A stretch of DNA of 64,000 nucleotides from Nageia nagi (taxonomy: Eukaryota > Pinophyta), in contig JBITNC010000001.1 in NCBI GenBank assembly GCA_050084985.1, forward strand, positions 202,182,001 to 202,246,000. The letters are read 5' to 3'. The notes beneath the pieces were generated by a model. The model was not told the DNA's origin and did not search any database. It saw only the letters and a program-made list of their open reading frames with translations. Shown piece after piece: positions 21,861 through 33,002 of the stretch (positions within the stretch are counted from its first letter, which is position 1; each line of letters begins with the position of its first letter). The position numbers and the translations under genes were made by a program.

Positions 21861-23970
21861 ATGATATTATTTCAGCTACATGTTTAGATGTGGTTCCTAG
21901 GACAAATAAGCCTATAAAACCAAGGTTTGGATGGAAAGAATACAATGTTTAAAATATATGGCAAGAGTGCAATATGCTAAACAAAGTAAGAAAATCAACG
22001 CCAAGCCCATGATTTTTGTTATGATTTTGTTTAATTGATGCAAAGTAGTTACACATAACCTATATGATGAGAAAATAGTCATATATGATCAAAAACCCAA
22101 TAATGATAAACATAGCAATGGTGAACTCTCTTGTCTAGTTTCTTATTGTTTAATTGGTTTTTATATGGATTAATGATGATTATTTTTACATATGATAAAT
22201 TTCCTCTTGTTTAGTTTTCCTAGAGATATATCTAGTCAAGTTTTGGTAGGTCAAGGATCAACTTCTAGGGGTGTGGAACATTTAGGGACAAGTAGCCCAC
22301 CTTGGTAATGACCTCTAAGTGTGGGTGAAGCTATGGGTATGAATTCCACATGCCCTAGTATAGGCCTAATATAATGTGATTAAATGCAATGTTGGAAGGA
22401 AAATTATAATGCAATAGATGATAGAGGCAAATTATAATGCAATTGGATGATAGAGGAAAATTTACCCTTCACAAAGATGCTAAGCGCTCTGTTGATATGT
22501 GTTTTGGTATCACCTAGGTTTTTACTTTAAATGAAATAAAAGTATGTAAATATTTACTGTATGATATATCTAAGCTAATTAACTCAAATTAAAATACATG
22601 AATAAGGGAATTCAACAATGCAATAACAAAATAATGAAATCACATTGATGTCAAGATGTAAAAAGAAATTACATGCACTAAAAGAGAAAGGAATCAAATG
22701 AAAGATAAATATATGTGTTTCCTTACCTGTGTCAATGTAGAGGATATGACATGCAAACTTGTTGAAGAGTAGTGACCTTGTTGTGTGAACCTTAAGGCTA
22801 ATTGCAAAAGAAACACTAACATGGGCATTGATCTTTGAGAGTTCAACATGGTCATGAATGTTTTTGAAGAATGAGGTTCACCAACAAGGGTCAATGACAA
22901 CAGAGATGATGATAAGTCGAACTAAGCATATGATCGCAAAAGTGGATAACAAATATTCTCTTGAGTGGTAACAAGATTCCAATCTTAATAGGTAACATTT
23001 AGAAACACCCATGTGTAAGGTACCGACTATCGATATGTAATATTGATATGCTTTTCCTAGGTTAGAGATACTTATATTTATATCAACCATGATTCAACAT
23101 TTGACCCCTTGAATATTGGTTGAAGTTGTGCTTGTGTATTAAACATTAAAGATAAGAACACAACTTAAGAAATATGTGATAATAAGGTAAAATATGACTA
23201 AAATATGATTAAATGTGATTAATTATGTGTGTAAAGTTGCACTTAAGTGAGATCGTGTTAAGGGGACCACTTTTAGATGTCAACACACTCCCAACCCAAG
23301 ATATGATAAATTTTCATTAGTGCAAGAGATACAAATCAAGCCTAAGGAATGGAAAGAGCAAGCAAATGATATAGAGAATATAAGGGATGTTAGGACCAAC
23401 TTGGAGGCTTTAGTACCAATTCACATACAAGCAATTTTTGATGCATGACCTGTGTTTACAAGGCTTTGTTCATTCGTTGGTTTGATCAATAAGTGCCAAT
23501 TAACCACCCAATCAATAGTTAGCTATCTGATCATAATAACACCTAAAGATTTTAAAAAATGATAAAAATCCTATGAGAAGGATGACAAGCTAGTACATAA
23601 AACCATGATAGAGGAATTTTATCACCTAAGTACAAACCCAAATTTGATGAAAAATAATAAAAATATGATCTAAATGCTCAAAATGCTAAGATAAGGATAA
23701 TCAATCCTTTGAGAACTAATCATAGAATCAATCATCTAGTAAGATAGGATCAGTCTAATACCAGGCTATTAGAGATTGGTGAAGATAGAAACCTCAAGAT
23801 TCTCATATTGTGTTTTGATCATTATGAAGATGTCTTCTTAAAAACCTAGAAAGAATAAGTAATTTGATATCACCAAAATTGCAAAAAGATGGGTCAAACA
23901 AGAAAGCATAAAAGATCAAGATAGGGTTGGAAAAACTCTTCAAGATCTCAATGAGTTAAGGAATAAAGGA
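21861..23970 (-). other. Long 5' leader of the Tat-like element; no gene
   Basis: About 2.1 kb between the primer-site region and gag in element orientation, without coding signature. Within it, the minus strand at 23290-23265 reads ttgggttgggagtg followed by tgttgacatc. This resembles a polypurine tract plus copia LTR start, and a TATA-like 'gatataaatataag' lies about 200 bases further. An inserted LTR is possible, but its other end was not found. Confidence 0.4.
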
Positions 23971-23990
23971 GTTCCCACCATGATCGCCAA
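23971..23990 (-). other. Primer-binding site region of the Tat-like element
   Basis: Two bases beyond the LTR end, the minus strand reads ttggcgatcatggtgggaac. It resembles the tggcgcc...gtgggg primer sites used by Tat and Athila type elements, with several changes. It sets the element's orientation as minus. Confidence 0.6.
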
Positions 23991-23992
23991 GT

Positions 23993-25045
23993 TGTAAGCA
24001 TCTAAATCCTACACATTATAAGTTAGGATGCAATCCATAAAATAAAACTCTTAGATCTAGATAGCTACATATTATATTTGTACTAGATTTAATATTTCAC
24101 AAAATGAGAAAGATAGGGATGAAACATGGAATGATCCAAATGTATAATTTATTATTTAATATCTAAAGAACACCTACAAAATAAATGATGTAAGAGGAAT
24201 CCTCCAACTCCAAGTCCTTATGACCTTAAGGTAGGGATAAACCCTAGCTAAAAATGACAATAGGCCCCCTTATTCTTATTCACAAGGATGATCAAAAGAT
24301 AATCAATTCCTTAGTACATGTATAATATGACGTTAGGCTATGTTATATGCTTTTTAAATGCTTTTGATATGATCTTTGTGATAAATGATAATGCTAAACA
24401 ACTGTTAAAGATATGTTAAGATAATAACATATGATAAATATACTAAAGTACCCATAAAATATGCCAAGAAAGTGATCAACTCACAAGCTATGAATAATTA
24501 TGAACATTGAAAATGAATTTTGTTAATAAAATGCTAAGAGAATGCAAAGGGCATACACAATTATGGAACAAGATTAATAAAGAATGATGTACTACAAAAC
24601 CTAAGGTATGGAATAATATCGAAACCTTAAATATTAAAGAAAGTGATATAATGGTAAATGGTACACAAATGATAATGCCCACAATACTAATTAATGATGG
24701 CTAAGTTATACAATTACAAAAAATGATATGGGTATGAACAATTACACACAAACCATAACCTAACCCTAAGCTAAAATTATAATTAGCTTAGGTTTGAAAT
24801 GATACATCAAATAATGTCCAAGTAAGAAATTCTATGATAATTAGGTTGATACAAATGCTCCAATAGCTCCAAGAACATTTTGAAATTTTGTAAAATCTTA
24901 AACAAGCAATATCCAACCATATGATATCTAAATAAAAACTAATTCACCTCAATATTCCAAGGGGAATGGTGTGAATCCTTGTAGAAGCTCATGCTATGGT
25001 GGGTTTCTATCAAAACCCTAGTTCGTATTGATGAAGTACTAAAGT
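23993..25045 (-). mobile_element. 5' LTR of the Tat-like element, truncated
   Basis: Starts TGTAAGCATCTAAATCC and parallels the copy at 16046 up to 'gatgaagtactaaagt'. The homology is then broken by cactacacc, the end of a CACTA-like element. The lost outer end means no target duplication can be seen. Confidence 0.8.
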
Positions 25046-25400
25046 CACTACACCAAAATCAAGCTCCAAGGGTGGTTCTAAACCATTGTGATAAGCCTTT
25101 AACGATGGTTTTCCTTGTGCCATATATGAGGACATTGTAAAAATGTTGAAAGAAAAGATGATAATTAAGAAGCACTTCAATAAACTAAATTTGTTGTTTA
25201 TACAATGATGCATTTAAATCATTGTATGATTATATAGTAGGATGGTAAAAAATCATCATTTTATATCACCATTTATTATAAAAAATAGGGTATTAAATGG
25301 AGGTGGTAAACTATCATCATGTAGAATAATAGGGTAGTTATAAACCACCCTCTTACAATTACAATTTGAAAAAAAAAATATAAAAACTACTTTAAGAAAA
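25046..25400. mobile_element. CACTA-type transposon terminus
   Basis: The bases CACTACACCAAAATC at 25046 match the invariant CACTA start of En/Spm-like terminal repeats and lie exactly where LTR homology ends. Behind it come short subterminal motifs in both orientations (gatggtt, aaaccat, ggtggtaaa, aaaccaccc), as in CACTA ends. The matching end (tttggtgtagtg) was not found in the window, so the element is partial or its other end is degraded. The adjacent 'agt' could be half of the 3-bp target duplication. Confidence 0.6.
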
Positions 25401-25419
25401 TGCGATTGAATAATATATT

Positions 25420-25545
25420 TTGCATGTAATTGTGGGTTTCTTTCACATGCAATTGTGATAATAGTCTTAATTGACACCCCATATGTGAAAGAAATCCACA
25501 TATAGTTTAATTATGGGTTTCTTTCTATGCAATTGTGATAATAAC
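25420..25545. repeat. Tandem duplication of a ~95-bp unit
   Basis: The motif 'gtgggtttctttcacatgcaattgtgataata' at about 25432 recurs as 'atgggtttctttc-tatgcaattgtgataata' at about 25513, with related 'gtgaaagaaatccacatat' between. It abuts the PPR-like fragment inside the CACTA-like segment. Confidence 0.6.
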
Positions 25546-25589
25546 CCTGATAGACATGTATTAAAAAATGTAGAAGCATTAATAAGGCA

Positions 25590-25770
25590 AGTGTGTTTTT
25601 TTCGACAATATACATTATATGTAAGGAATGATTGTAACAAGGAAGTCATCATTAAACTATTGAACAAAGAAGCCATCAAACTACTTGAAAAAATGGAGTA
25701 TGTGGGTATTAATCCAAACAATGTTGTGTTTGGTAATGTATTATCTCCATGTAATGAAATAGGGTTATGA
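25590..25770 (+). pseudogene. PPR-protein fragment
   Basis: An open frame that begins at 25513 contains, in its last third, EAIKLLEKMEYVGINPNNVV followed by FGNVLSPCNEIGL. This matches a PPR repeat junction of the plant PLS type (EAL-LF--M---GI-PN-VTF--VLSAC-H-GL), which in living genes binds organellar RNA. The part before it (RQYTLYVRNDCNKEVIIKL) fits the preceding repeat poorly. Only about one and a half repeats survive and a stop follows at 25768. Its position a few hundred bases inside a CACTA-like end suggests a gene piece carried by the transposon. A stray PPR pseudogene is the alternative. Confidence 0.65.
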
Positions 25771-28140
25771 ATACTTATGTAAAGTACCCCAAATTTCACT
25801 CTAAATTTTTCCTTTTCATACATAAAGAAGCATATAAATCATAGAAAATGCATATTAATAGTTGTTGCAGTCAACCTACATATGCAAAGCAACAAAATAT
25901 TGCAAATATACTCCAGTAATACTTAATGAAAGTTACTCATGAACTTTACCCTTCATCATTTTCCGTTAACGATGCTTAATAGGGTATCCTTTTCATTTTT
26001 CACCAATGACTTCATCATGGGTCTTTTAGTCCTTCCTAAATCTATTATAGGTCCATGGATGATCATGCTTGATATATTGGTCTCCCTATGTAATATAGGA
26101 TTCTCAACCCTATTCTCCATGGATTGAGCAATGATTTATGTAATGCTTCTCCTATTCGTGACCATCTTGGGTGTAACTTTTCCCCTTGTCCTTAGGAGTA
26201 TTAGATTCTTATTATGCATAATTATTTTAGAGGAGAATATTTGGTTGGTCAAGTTATATTTCAAAGTGAATCATCCTTAAATCTTTTGATAGAGACTTGT
26301 TGAAAAAATTTCCATTTAGTTCTTATACCTTGCCTTTCTATAGATGATAAGGTTTAATGCAACAAACCTAATTCTTCCTAAGTTTTTCTTCCAAGGAGAG
26401 AATTCATTATTTCAAGGGTTATGGTTTGGTGATTATAGCTTTTATTGAAGGAGTTATTTCTCACTCTTGTTTTATGCATTCTAAATTGATTATTGAAATG
26501 TATGTATATATATAATGTAGATTGAAGATTGATTTCATTTATATCATGTTGCATCTCTATTGTGCAAATTTTCATATGCCAAATATTAGTAGCATATTGG
26601 ATGAATATGTATCTTCTTTTAATAACATCGTAAAAGAATACATCAACTACAATATTTCAACAATCCATTAATTTATTTACTATAAGCATATTATTTATGC
26701 AACTATCATTTGCTTATAAGAAAGCATTTTTTTCATATAGTATTCAAACTATCTGCATACAATTTTTTCACATTTGTTCACTAGTCACACGAGTAGTATC
26801 TTACATCAATGTTTTAATATAAAATGATACATTTGAATAGATCATCACATACATTAAAATAAATGCTCATATTTTCCATGGTACTCATTCATAATTAGTC
26901 ACACACATTATAGTTTCATATATTCATTTTGAATAGATATGTAATTTGTCTCTTCCATCTATTGTTTCTTTTCAATAATAATCATTCATTTAGCTTCCTA
27001 AAAAAGAACATATTTATCTTAATCATTGTATCAACATTAACAATTTATAACAAAATATCAAAGCCAATTGATTTAGAATTCATTCAATAACACTTAGACT
27101 GAAATACACATCACTATTTCCATTTCATATGTTACTTATACATTCATTAAAGTGTTTTCAAACATAATTTTTTTTTTCAATCAATAGTACTTAAACATTG
27201 GCTCCATTTTTGAAAATAGTTCTCAAAATGACTCATATTGATACTATAAATCATTAGGTCAAGATAATAGTTTCATCTATTAATTGTAGGTAACAATCCC
27301 TTTTTGAAAAAACTAACAAGTAGTTCAAATAGGTGAAATCCATAGTGGCATGAAGGGGCATCTCAAAAACTTTATTAACATAGGTATAAGATATAATTTC
27401 TCTCTATAGAAGGACCCTCTACTAAATTAGTATATTATTCTTGAAGGATACTTATCCATGGAAATAAAAATCCTATACACAAAAAATTATATAAGATAAA
27501 GCTTATATAGTTAACATTGTATAAGAAATAAGGTAGAAATAAACTTATAGGATTGGATTTAGGATCGAGAAAAGCCCACCTCTAGGATAACCCAATTGCC
27601 TTGCAACCATGGGATATTGTGTTGATATCATTATTTCTCCTCTATATCCTTACGAGTAAGCAAGCAAGAAAACCCTTTATATGTCTTGACCAAAATGTAA
27701 TATAAATTATGCCTATAAGTACATTGACCCATGCAACCATGTTACCTACTCACATACCATGCATTTCATTTCACACTCATACACTCAATAAAAATATGGA
27801 ATTAACATGTACTATGGAAAAAGTTTCACAACTTTGCAAGCTTCATGATTGTGCTCAAATATTTTTCATAAAATATGATCTAGCAAATTTTTGTTTATAA
27901 ATGCAGGTATGAGCATAAGCCTATTGATCCAAAGATTAGGTTTTATTAAGTATATTCTTTGTATCTAGTATTATTTTGTATTTTCTAACTTTTCTATGAG
28001 TTACTAGATATGTTTTAAGCATTGCCATGAGTTGTCATATGTTACAGGGTACTTTGTTCTCTTTTCTATGAGATGGAACTTTATCCCTGGTGTCATGTGT
28101 TGCCATGATCTAAGAGATGCATTGCTACATTTTGAGAGTT
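25771..28140. other. No gene seen
   Basis: AT-rich spacer. Short frames at 25939-26127, 26378-26575 and 27709-27900 have no recognisable features. No LTR pairs, internal promoters or tandem arrays were noticed. Confidence 0.5.
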
Positions 28141-28380
28141 TTATTATTGACATCATCATCTTCATGACATAGCGTTAAGCTTATTGAAGTGTGACACACT
28201 AATTATTAATATAACCAACTTTGTAGTGCAACATTTGGTTTTTTAGAGCATGGTACACTTATTGATGATATCATCCTCTTCATAATTCAATGTTAGGCTT
28301 GTTGAAGTGCAATACACTCATTATTGATATCAACAACTTCATGGTACAATGTGTAATATTTAAGTGTAATTTATGGAGTG
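28141..28380. repeat. Degenerate ~60-bp tandem repeat, four units
   Basis: Units beginning 'attattgacatcatcatc', 'attattaatataacc', 'attgatgatatcatcc' and 'attattgatatcaacaac' start near 28142, 28202, 28261 and 28321. Each carries a centre like 'ttcatgacata' or 'ttgtagtgcaaca' and a tail like 'gaagtgcaatacact'. Alternate units are more alike (1 with 3, 2 with 4), so the array may have grown from a ~120-bp dimer. Weaker echoes run on to about 28500. Confidence 0.65.
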
Positions 28381-28500
28381 CAACATATTGGGTGATTATG
28401 TTATCACATCACAACTTCATTATTTTGACCTAACCTTGCAAAGCACAAAATGACATCATTATTTTGACATAACCTTACAAATCATGATGCAACATCATTT

Positions 28501-29985
28501 TTTGATCCCACCTTGTTGAGGGGTATCAATTGATTTTAGATGTTGTAAACATAGGATTTTTAATAATTCAACACCTTCATTATTATGGCATATAAACCCA
28601 AATAAAATTGTCCTAGTAGATGTTAATAATATGTCCATTAAACAATATAACCTTACAAGTTACCATTTATACATATAGTTCCTAGGCTTGGAGAGAAAAT
28701 TGCAAATTGTAAAACATACCTTAGCAATTTTCTAACTATATTATATTCTATAGGTTGTTATAAACCCATCTGTTTCTTGTTACAAATCCACAATATCAAA
28801 TGTTGAAGGAAATATACATAGAGTTCTTTTGTACTTGAGGTAATAGATAGGTATTATAGTTTTAGCCAACCAATTTCTAAACTTGAAATAAAAAGTTACT
28901 AATTCTTAAATTTTATCCTATGTGTTCAAAACTTAGAGTATTCCTAGTTTTTAATTTGCATACATAAAATTTATCTGATGTTACAAGTACCTTTCTATCC
29001 CATTTATTTCATAGATAAATTAATTGAAATAGAATCACACCCTATACACACTACATATTTCATCATCATATTGCAAGCAAAGAATTTAGCAAAAATTGGT
29101 ATAGTCTATTTTCCCCAATTGTTATAGTGTCATGTTAGATATTTGCAAATATGAATAATATTATAATTTTTGAATTACATTCACAAACGATAGACAATAG
29201 AGAGAAAAACATAGATCCAATGTTGTGTTAATAATAGTAGAACTAGACTAGCCTATTATTCATTCCCTTTCTTTTATATAGAAAATACTAACTTATTAAT
29301 GGAGTAAAATCAAACACTCTAAGTCCCATACAACTTTGATATCTTCATTCCTCTCATCCCACCATCTAAACACAGATGCAAGTCTCTATTTATAACATTA
29401 TTAACCAATCCTTGGATGCCACTGAAGGACTACATGTTATCAAACATAGAAATATTTCCTTCCATGCAAATGATGAGGGAACCCATACTTCTAATAAGCT
29501 CGTTGTCCTTCTTGAACAAAGGTGCAAAATATTTAATGATATAATCCCCATGATGAGGGTTTATGATAGTATTAGCTATGGTTTTCCTAGATCTAGAGGC
29601 CACAATCCTTCATGATGACGTGTACTTAGCTCTAGATAACCTTTCCATGGTGTCCAAGGACTCACAAAATTTTCCATCATTGCTAAGTGAGGGATTATAA
29701 CCAAAAATAGACCATGAAATTCCACCAAGGGTTTCCTTGCAATGAAGTTCTCAATATCTAAGATAAAAATTGAGAATATTCCAACATGCATGGTGGAGAT
29801 TGAGGTCCTCATATCTAGTGGCTAAGGATTGATCACTTTAAGCCCTTCATGTGATCCTTCATGAATTAAAAGAGAGATAAATTATCCACATGAAATCCCC
29901 TCTATCTAATGGTGGCCATGATGTCTACAATTACTACACATTTAGACCCTTAGCATTGTCCCTTGTCTCTAATTAGCATGGTATA
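28501..29985. other. No gene recognised
   Basis: AT-rich spacer. A 78-codon minus-strand frame (29576-29812) and a 79-codon plus-strand frame (29376-29615) lie where composition is a little less AT-rich than the flanks. The minus-strand frame contains LVEFHGLFLVIIPHL and PWTPWKGYLEL. I do not recognise either; the segment could be an old LINE or gene remnant. Confidence 0.35.
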
Positions 29986-30921
29986 TGTTACGTCTAGGTA
30001 ATGGTGGGAAAATAGTATTCAAAGGGGGTGGTAATTTAAGTTAGTTTATTTAATATATTCCAATATTATCACCTAGGAGGATTAGGTTTTGTACTTATTT
30101 TAGCTATTTTACTTGGGGTTTTAATTAATATTTAGCTTATCTTAGAGCTTAGCTCTTTAGGTTTTAAGGTTTTTAGGAAATACAAAGCCTTAGGCCTTTG
30201 TAAATTTTGATTTTGATTTTTCCTATATTTCACTAGTATTCATCTTTATTTGTAGGTTGGATATCCATTCTTTTGACATAAGTGGACCATAACAGGATTT
30301 TGACTTATTCTCTTATGTAATTAGAGTTTCATGCATGCTCATGATATTTCATTGTCCTCATAAGACTTCTTGTGATATTATTATTTTTTCAAGAACTATC
30401 TTCTATCTCTTATTACTATGCAAGTATGATAAAACTTGGTGCAATTTGCTAATGATATCATATGCAATTTCATGATGTTATTGATTTAAATCATGAGATG
30501 ATATGAATAAAATGATCTTTTTCACATTTGTAGGCAGTTTTTCAAAAGATATGCAAAAATGAATATTCAACAACATATGTTATGTAATCATGCTAAAAAA
30601 CATATGAAAAATAATGTAGGAGTGGGATAGATATAATATACCAACAATTTTTCTGTATTTATGCAAACCTTATATTTTAATGCCACACAAATATGACTCA
30701 TGAATGCTTTCTAGTGTATCCTTGCAAGATAACTAAACATCAACAATACCAACATTATTTAATAATACATTCAAGTGTTATATGTATATATCAGATAACA
30801 AGTCACAAAATATGGAATGAAAAATCAACCATGAAGAAAATATATTTATAATACTAAACATGCACATAAAGTATTAAGAAGTCATAATATGTTTAGTACT
30901 ATTATCTTGTGGGTTATGACA
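29986..30921 (-). mobile_element. 3' LTR of the outer Ty3/gypsy element (inner limit uncertain)
   Basis: On the minus strand, TGTCATAACCCACAAG begins at 30921, directly after a polypurine tract and the chromodomain-like end of pol. The distal end may be TGTTACG at 29986, which would make a 936-bp LTR, but no second copy exists for comparison and no primer site adjoins. A shorter unit, TGTTACG...CATAACA at 29986-30294 with a TGTTA/TAACA inverted repeat, could instead be a separate small solo LTR; its flanks show no target duplication. Confidence 0.5.
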
Positions 30922-30936
30922 TACTCCCCCATTAAG
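30922..30936 (-). other. Polypurine tract of the outer element
   Basis: The minus strand reads cttaatgggggagta immediately before the LTR's TG, the standard placement for the plus-strand primer. Confidence 0.7.
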
Positions 30937-31116
30937 ATTAATACAATCATGTGTATTTGCTTAAATTTTCTTAACTAAATAAATATGGAAAATTTTCTTT
31001 CATAAGTTATAAATATTTCCAAGTGGATTTTTTTTTATCAAAGTACATATCCCATTATACCTTATGCTATTCTATAACCTCTTTTGAAGCCTTTTATTAC
31101 AAGTTTCAAAAAATAT
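30937..31116 (-). pseudogene. Chromodomain-like C-terminus of the outer element's integrase
   Basis: On the minus strand, across frames, WDMYF, STWKYL (31011-31030), LMKENFPYLFS (about 30975-31002) can be read. This is the end of a Ty3/gypsy integrase chromodomain-like tail (W--Y--STWE--..FPYLF). It is the continuation of the integrase whose upstream part lies at 48972-49990; the 17.8-kb inner element separates the two. Stops and frame changes show it is dead. A chromodomain would target integration to particular chromatin in a living copy. Confidence 0.7.
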
Positions 31117-33002
31117 TGTAATGCATCCTCCTATTCTTGACATCAAAAACCCTAAAATTTTAGATGTAATATTTTTTTTATTAGTTTATACACTCAAATG
31201 ATCTAAGAATGGATCTAGGCAATCCACATGACATTGTCAATGCTACTAGCTAGTCAACACCCACATGACAAGATTGGGTAAACCTAGATTATCCAACCTT
31301 GAATAAATATCTTTTGGTGTTTACTCCATAACACTCATCCAATTGAGGAGACACCTCATATATGACCCCACCATTTGAACTTAATAAACTATGCAATAGA
31401 TATTTTGGACATGGTATAGTGGTTTCCTACTCAGGGCCCATATCACCCAAAAGAATGCACATCCACTAGGTTACACATCCTCACCTGATGTTAACCCTCT
31501 GACTCATAGGAGAAGATAGTTTATCCTAGAAAAACTTCTTTATGAGTAGAAAAATATCATCTGTAATAATCATCATACTTCTATGTACTTAACTACAAGT
31601 AGTATGAATACTAAATTACCTTCACCCAATAACCATAGTTTTGTCAACTACTATCCTCATCTAACACCTTGTCGAGGATATGAGACACTAGCCTACCCAT
31701 ATCTATCATCTAGGATCACCATGGGATCAAACATCCTTGTACCCATATCTTGGGGAACCATGAGTATTGAAGCAATACCTAAGACCTAACAATCTTAGGA
31801 CAAATGATCCCAAATCAATTAATAGGAATCTAAGTTCCATGTTCATATCATGCATGAGGTATTAAAACAAATCATATTTCATGTTTAAAATCAATAAACA
31901 AAGCATATGTAGGAAGACTCAAAACAAGCTTGCTTAGGAAGTCATGCAAAATATATGAAAGTACTACAAATATCCCATACACATGGTACTACATAATTAA
32001 TACTACTTTATAAAAGTTCTCATACTAGTGTTTAATAACGTGCCTTGAGATGTCACTAAAATCAATTAATTTTATAAAGGAAGTGCAATGCAAAGTGGTC
32101 CTTACTAAAGGTATATTCTTTTGGATTATCATTTTAAGAGGAAGGTTCCACCAATGAATATTCCATGCCATCTTCATCATCAAATCCATCCAAAAGTTCC
32201 CTTTTTGGTCGAATTGATTCTTTTAGGATTTATTTTTCATCTAAGTTATTTTTGAGTTTATCTCTCCCTTCTATCATTACTCACATATTACACTATCAAA
32301 TCTATTACGTATTTATGGATCATTATTAGGGTTTACCATTAAACTCAAGTCTCTAAATTTTTTTCGATGAATCTTAGGAGCATTATGATTGTGAATGATA
32401 ATTTAACACTCTAATTAATCCCATTTTATTCTATTTTAATCCCTTTATATTATTTACAACTTATTAGTAAGGTGTAAAATTAAAATTCTTCACCTAATTG
32501 AGTTTAGGATTATGTTTATGAGTTTTAATTACCAAAATAGTTAAACTTCTAACTATGATACCAAATTACATTCAATCATAAGAATAATATAAATCCTTAG
32601 AGTTCAATTTTATTTTAGTTTATCCCCTTCTAGTTAGTATTACTAAAACATTCTTTTTGTATTCCAATTCTTGTTTAGATAATGTGGGTCTTTATACCAT
32701 ATTAGAGTAATGGGATCTACACTCATGAAAGAGAGAAAATGATAATTCTCCAATTAGATATCACATTCTATCTATATTTTCATTTTATGTAGCAATACTA
32801 GGGTTAACTCATTAAATTCCTAAGTATAATTTCATTTGATATAAATAAAGATATTATTTATAACCCTTGAATCCATATTACTTCATATTTTTCATTAACT
32901 ACCTTCATATGGAATTATCTTTGGAATTCCTACTCTATAATTTAAGAGGTTTTATAAGAAGATACACTCATTTAAGTAATCCTTAAAGTATTTCAAAAAT
33001 TT

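Larger units (their letters stand above)
16046..25045 (-). mobile_element. Tat-like Ty3/gypsy element, gag-only, ~9 kb, minus strand
   Basis: Two directly repeated LTRs start TGTAAGCATCTAAATC at 16046 and 23993. The internal region holds a gag in the minus orientation (19380-21860), a 2.1-kb leader, and a 2.2-kb tract of tandem and low-complexity repeats where pol would be. The primer-site region (23971-23990) fits a minus-strand element. A long leader, an internal tandem-repeat tract next to the 3' LTR and this type of primer site recall Tat/Ogre elements. The missing polymerase makes it a gag-only dependent element. The outer edge of the right LTR is cut by a CACTA-like insertion at 25046. 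Confidence 0.8.

Noticed and set aside
22732-23273. Complete copia solo LTR in the Tat-like leader
   Set aside because: A start could be argued, but the candidate end (tgtcaatg) gives a poor inverted repeat and no target duplication; kept only as a weak finding.
28219-28230. ttgtagtg as the second CACTA terminus
   Set aside because: Lacks the ttttggtgtagtg sequence expected from the end at 25046 and sits inside a tandem repeat.
31583-31789. Open frame repeated at 45522-45800 with similar translation
   Set aside because: The two positions are homologous sites of the paired LTRs; similarity follows from LTR identity and the frames end at different places, so conservation is not evidence of coding.
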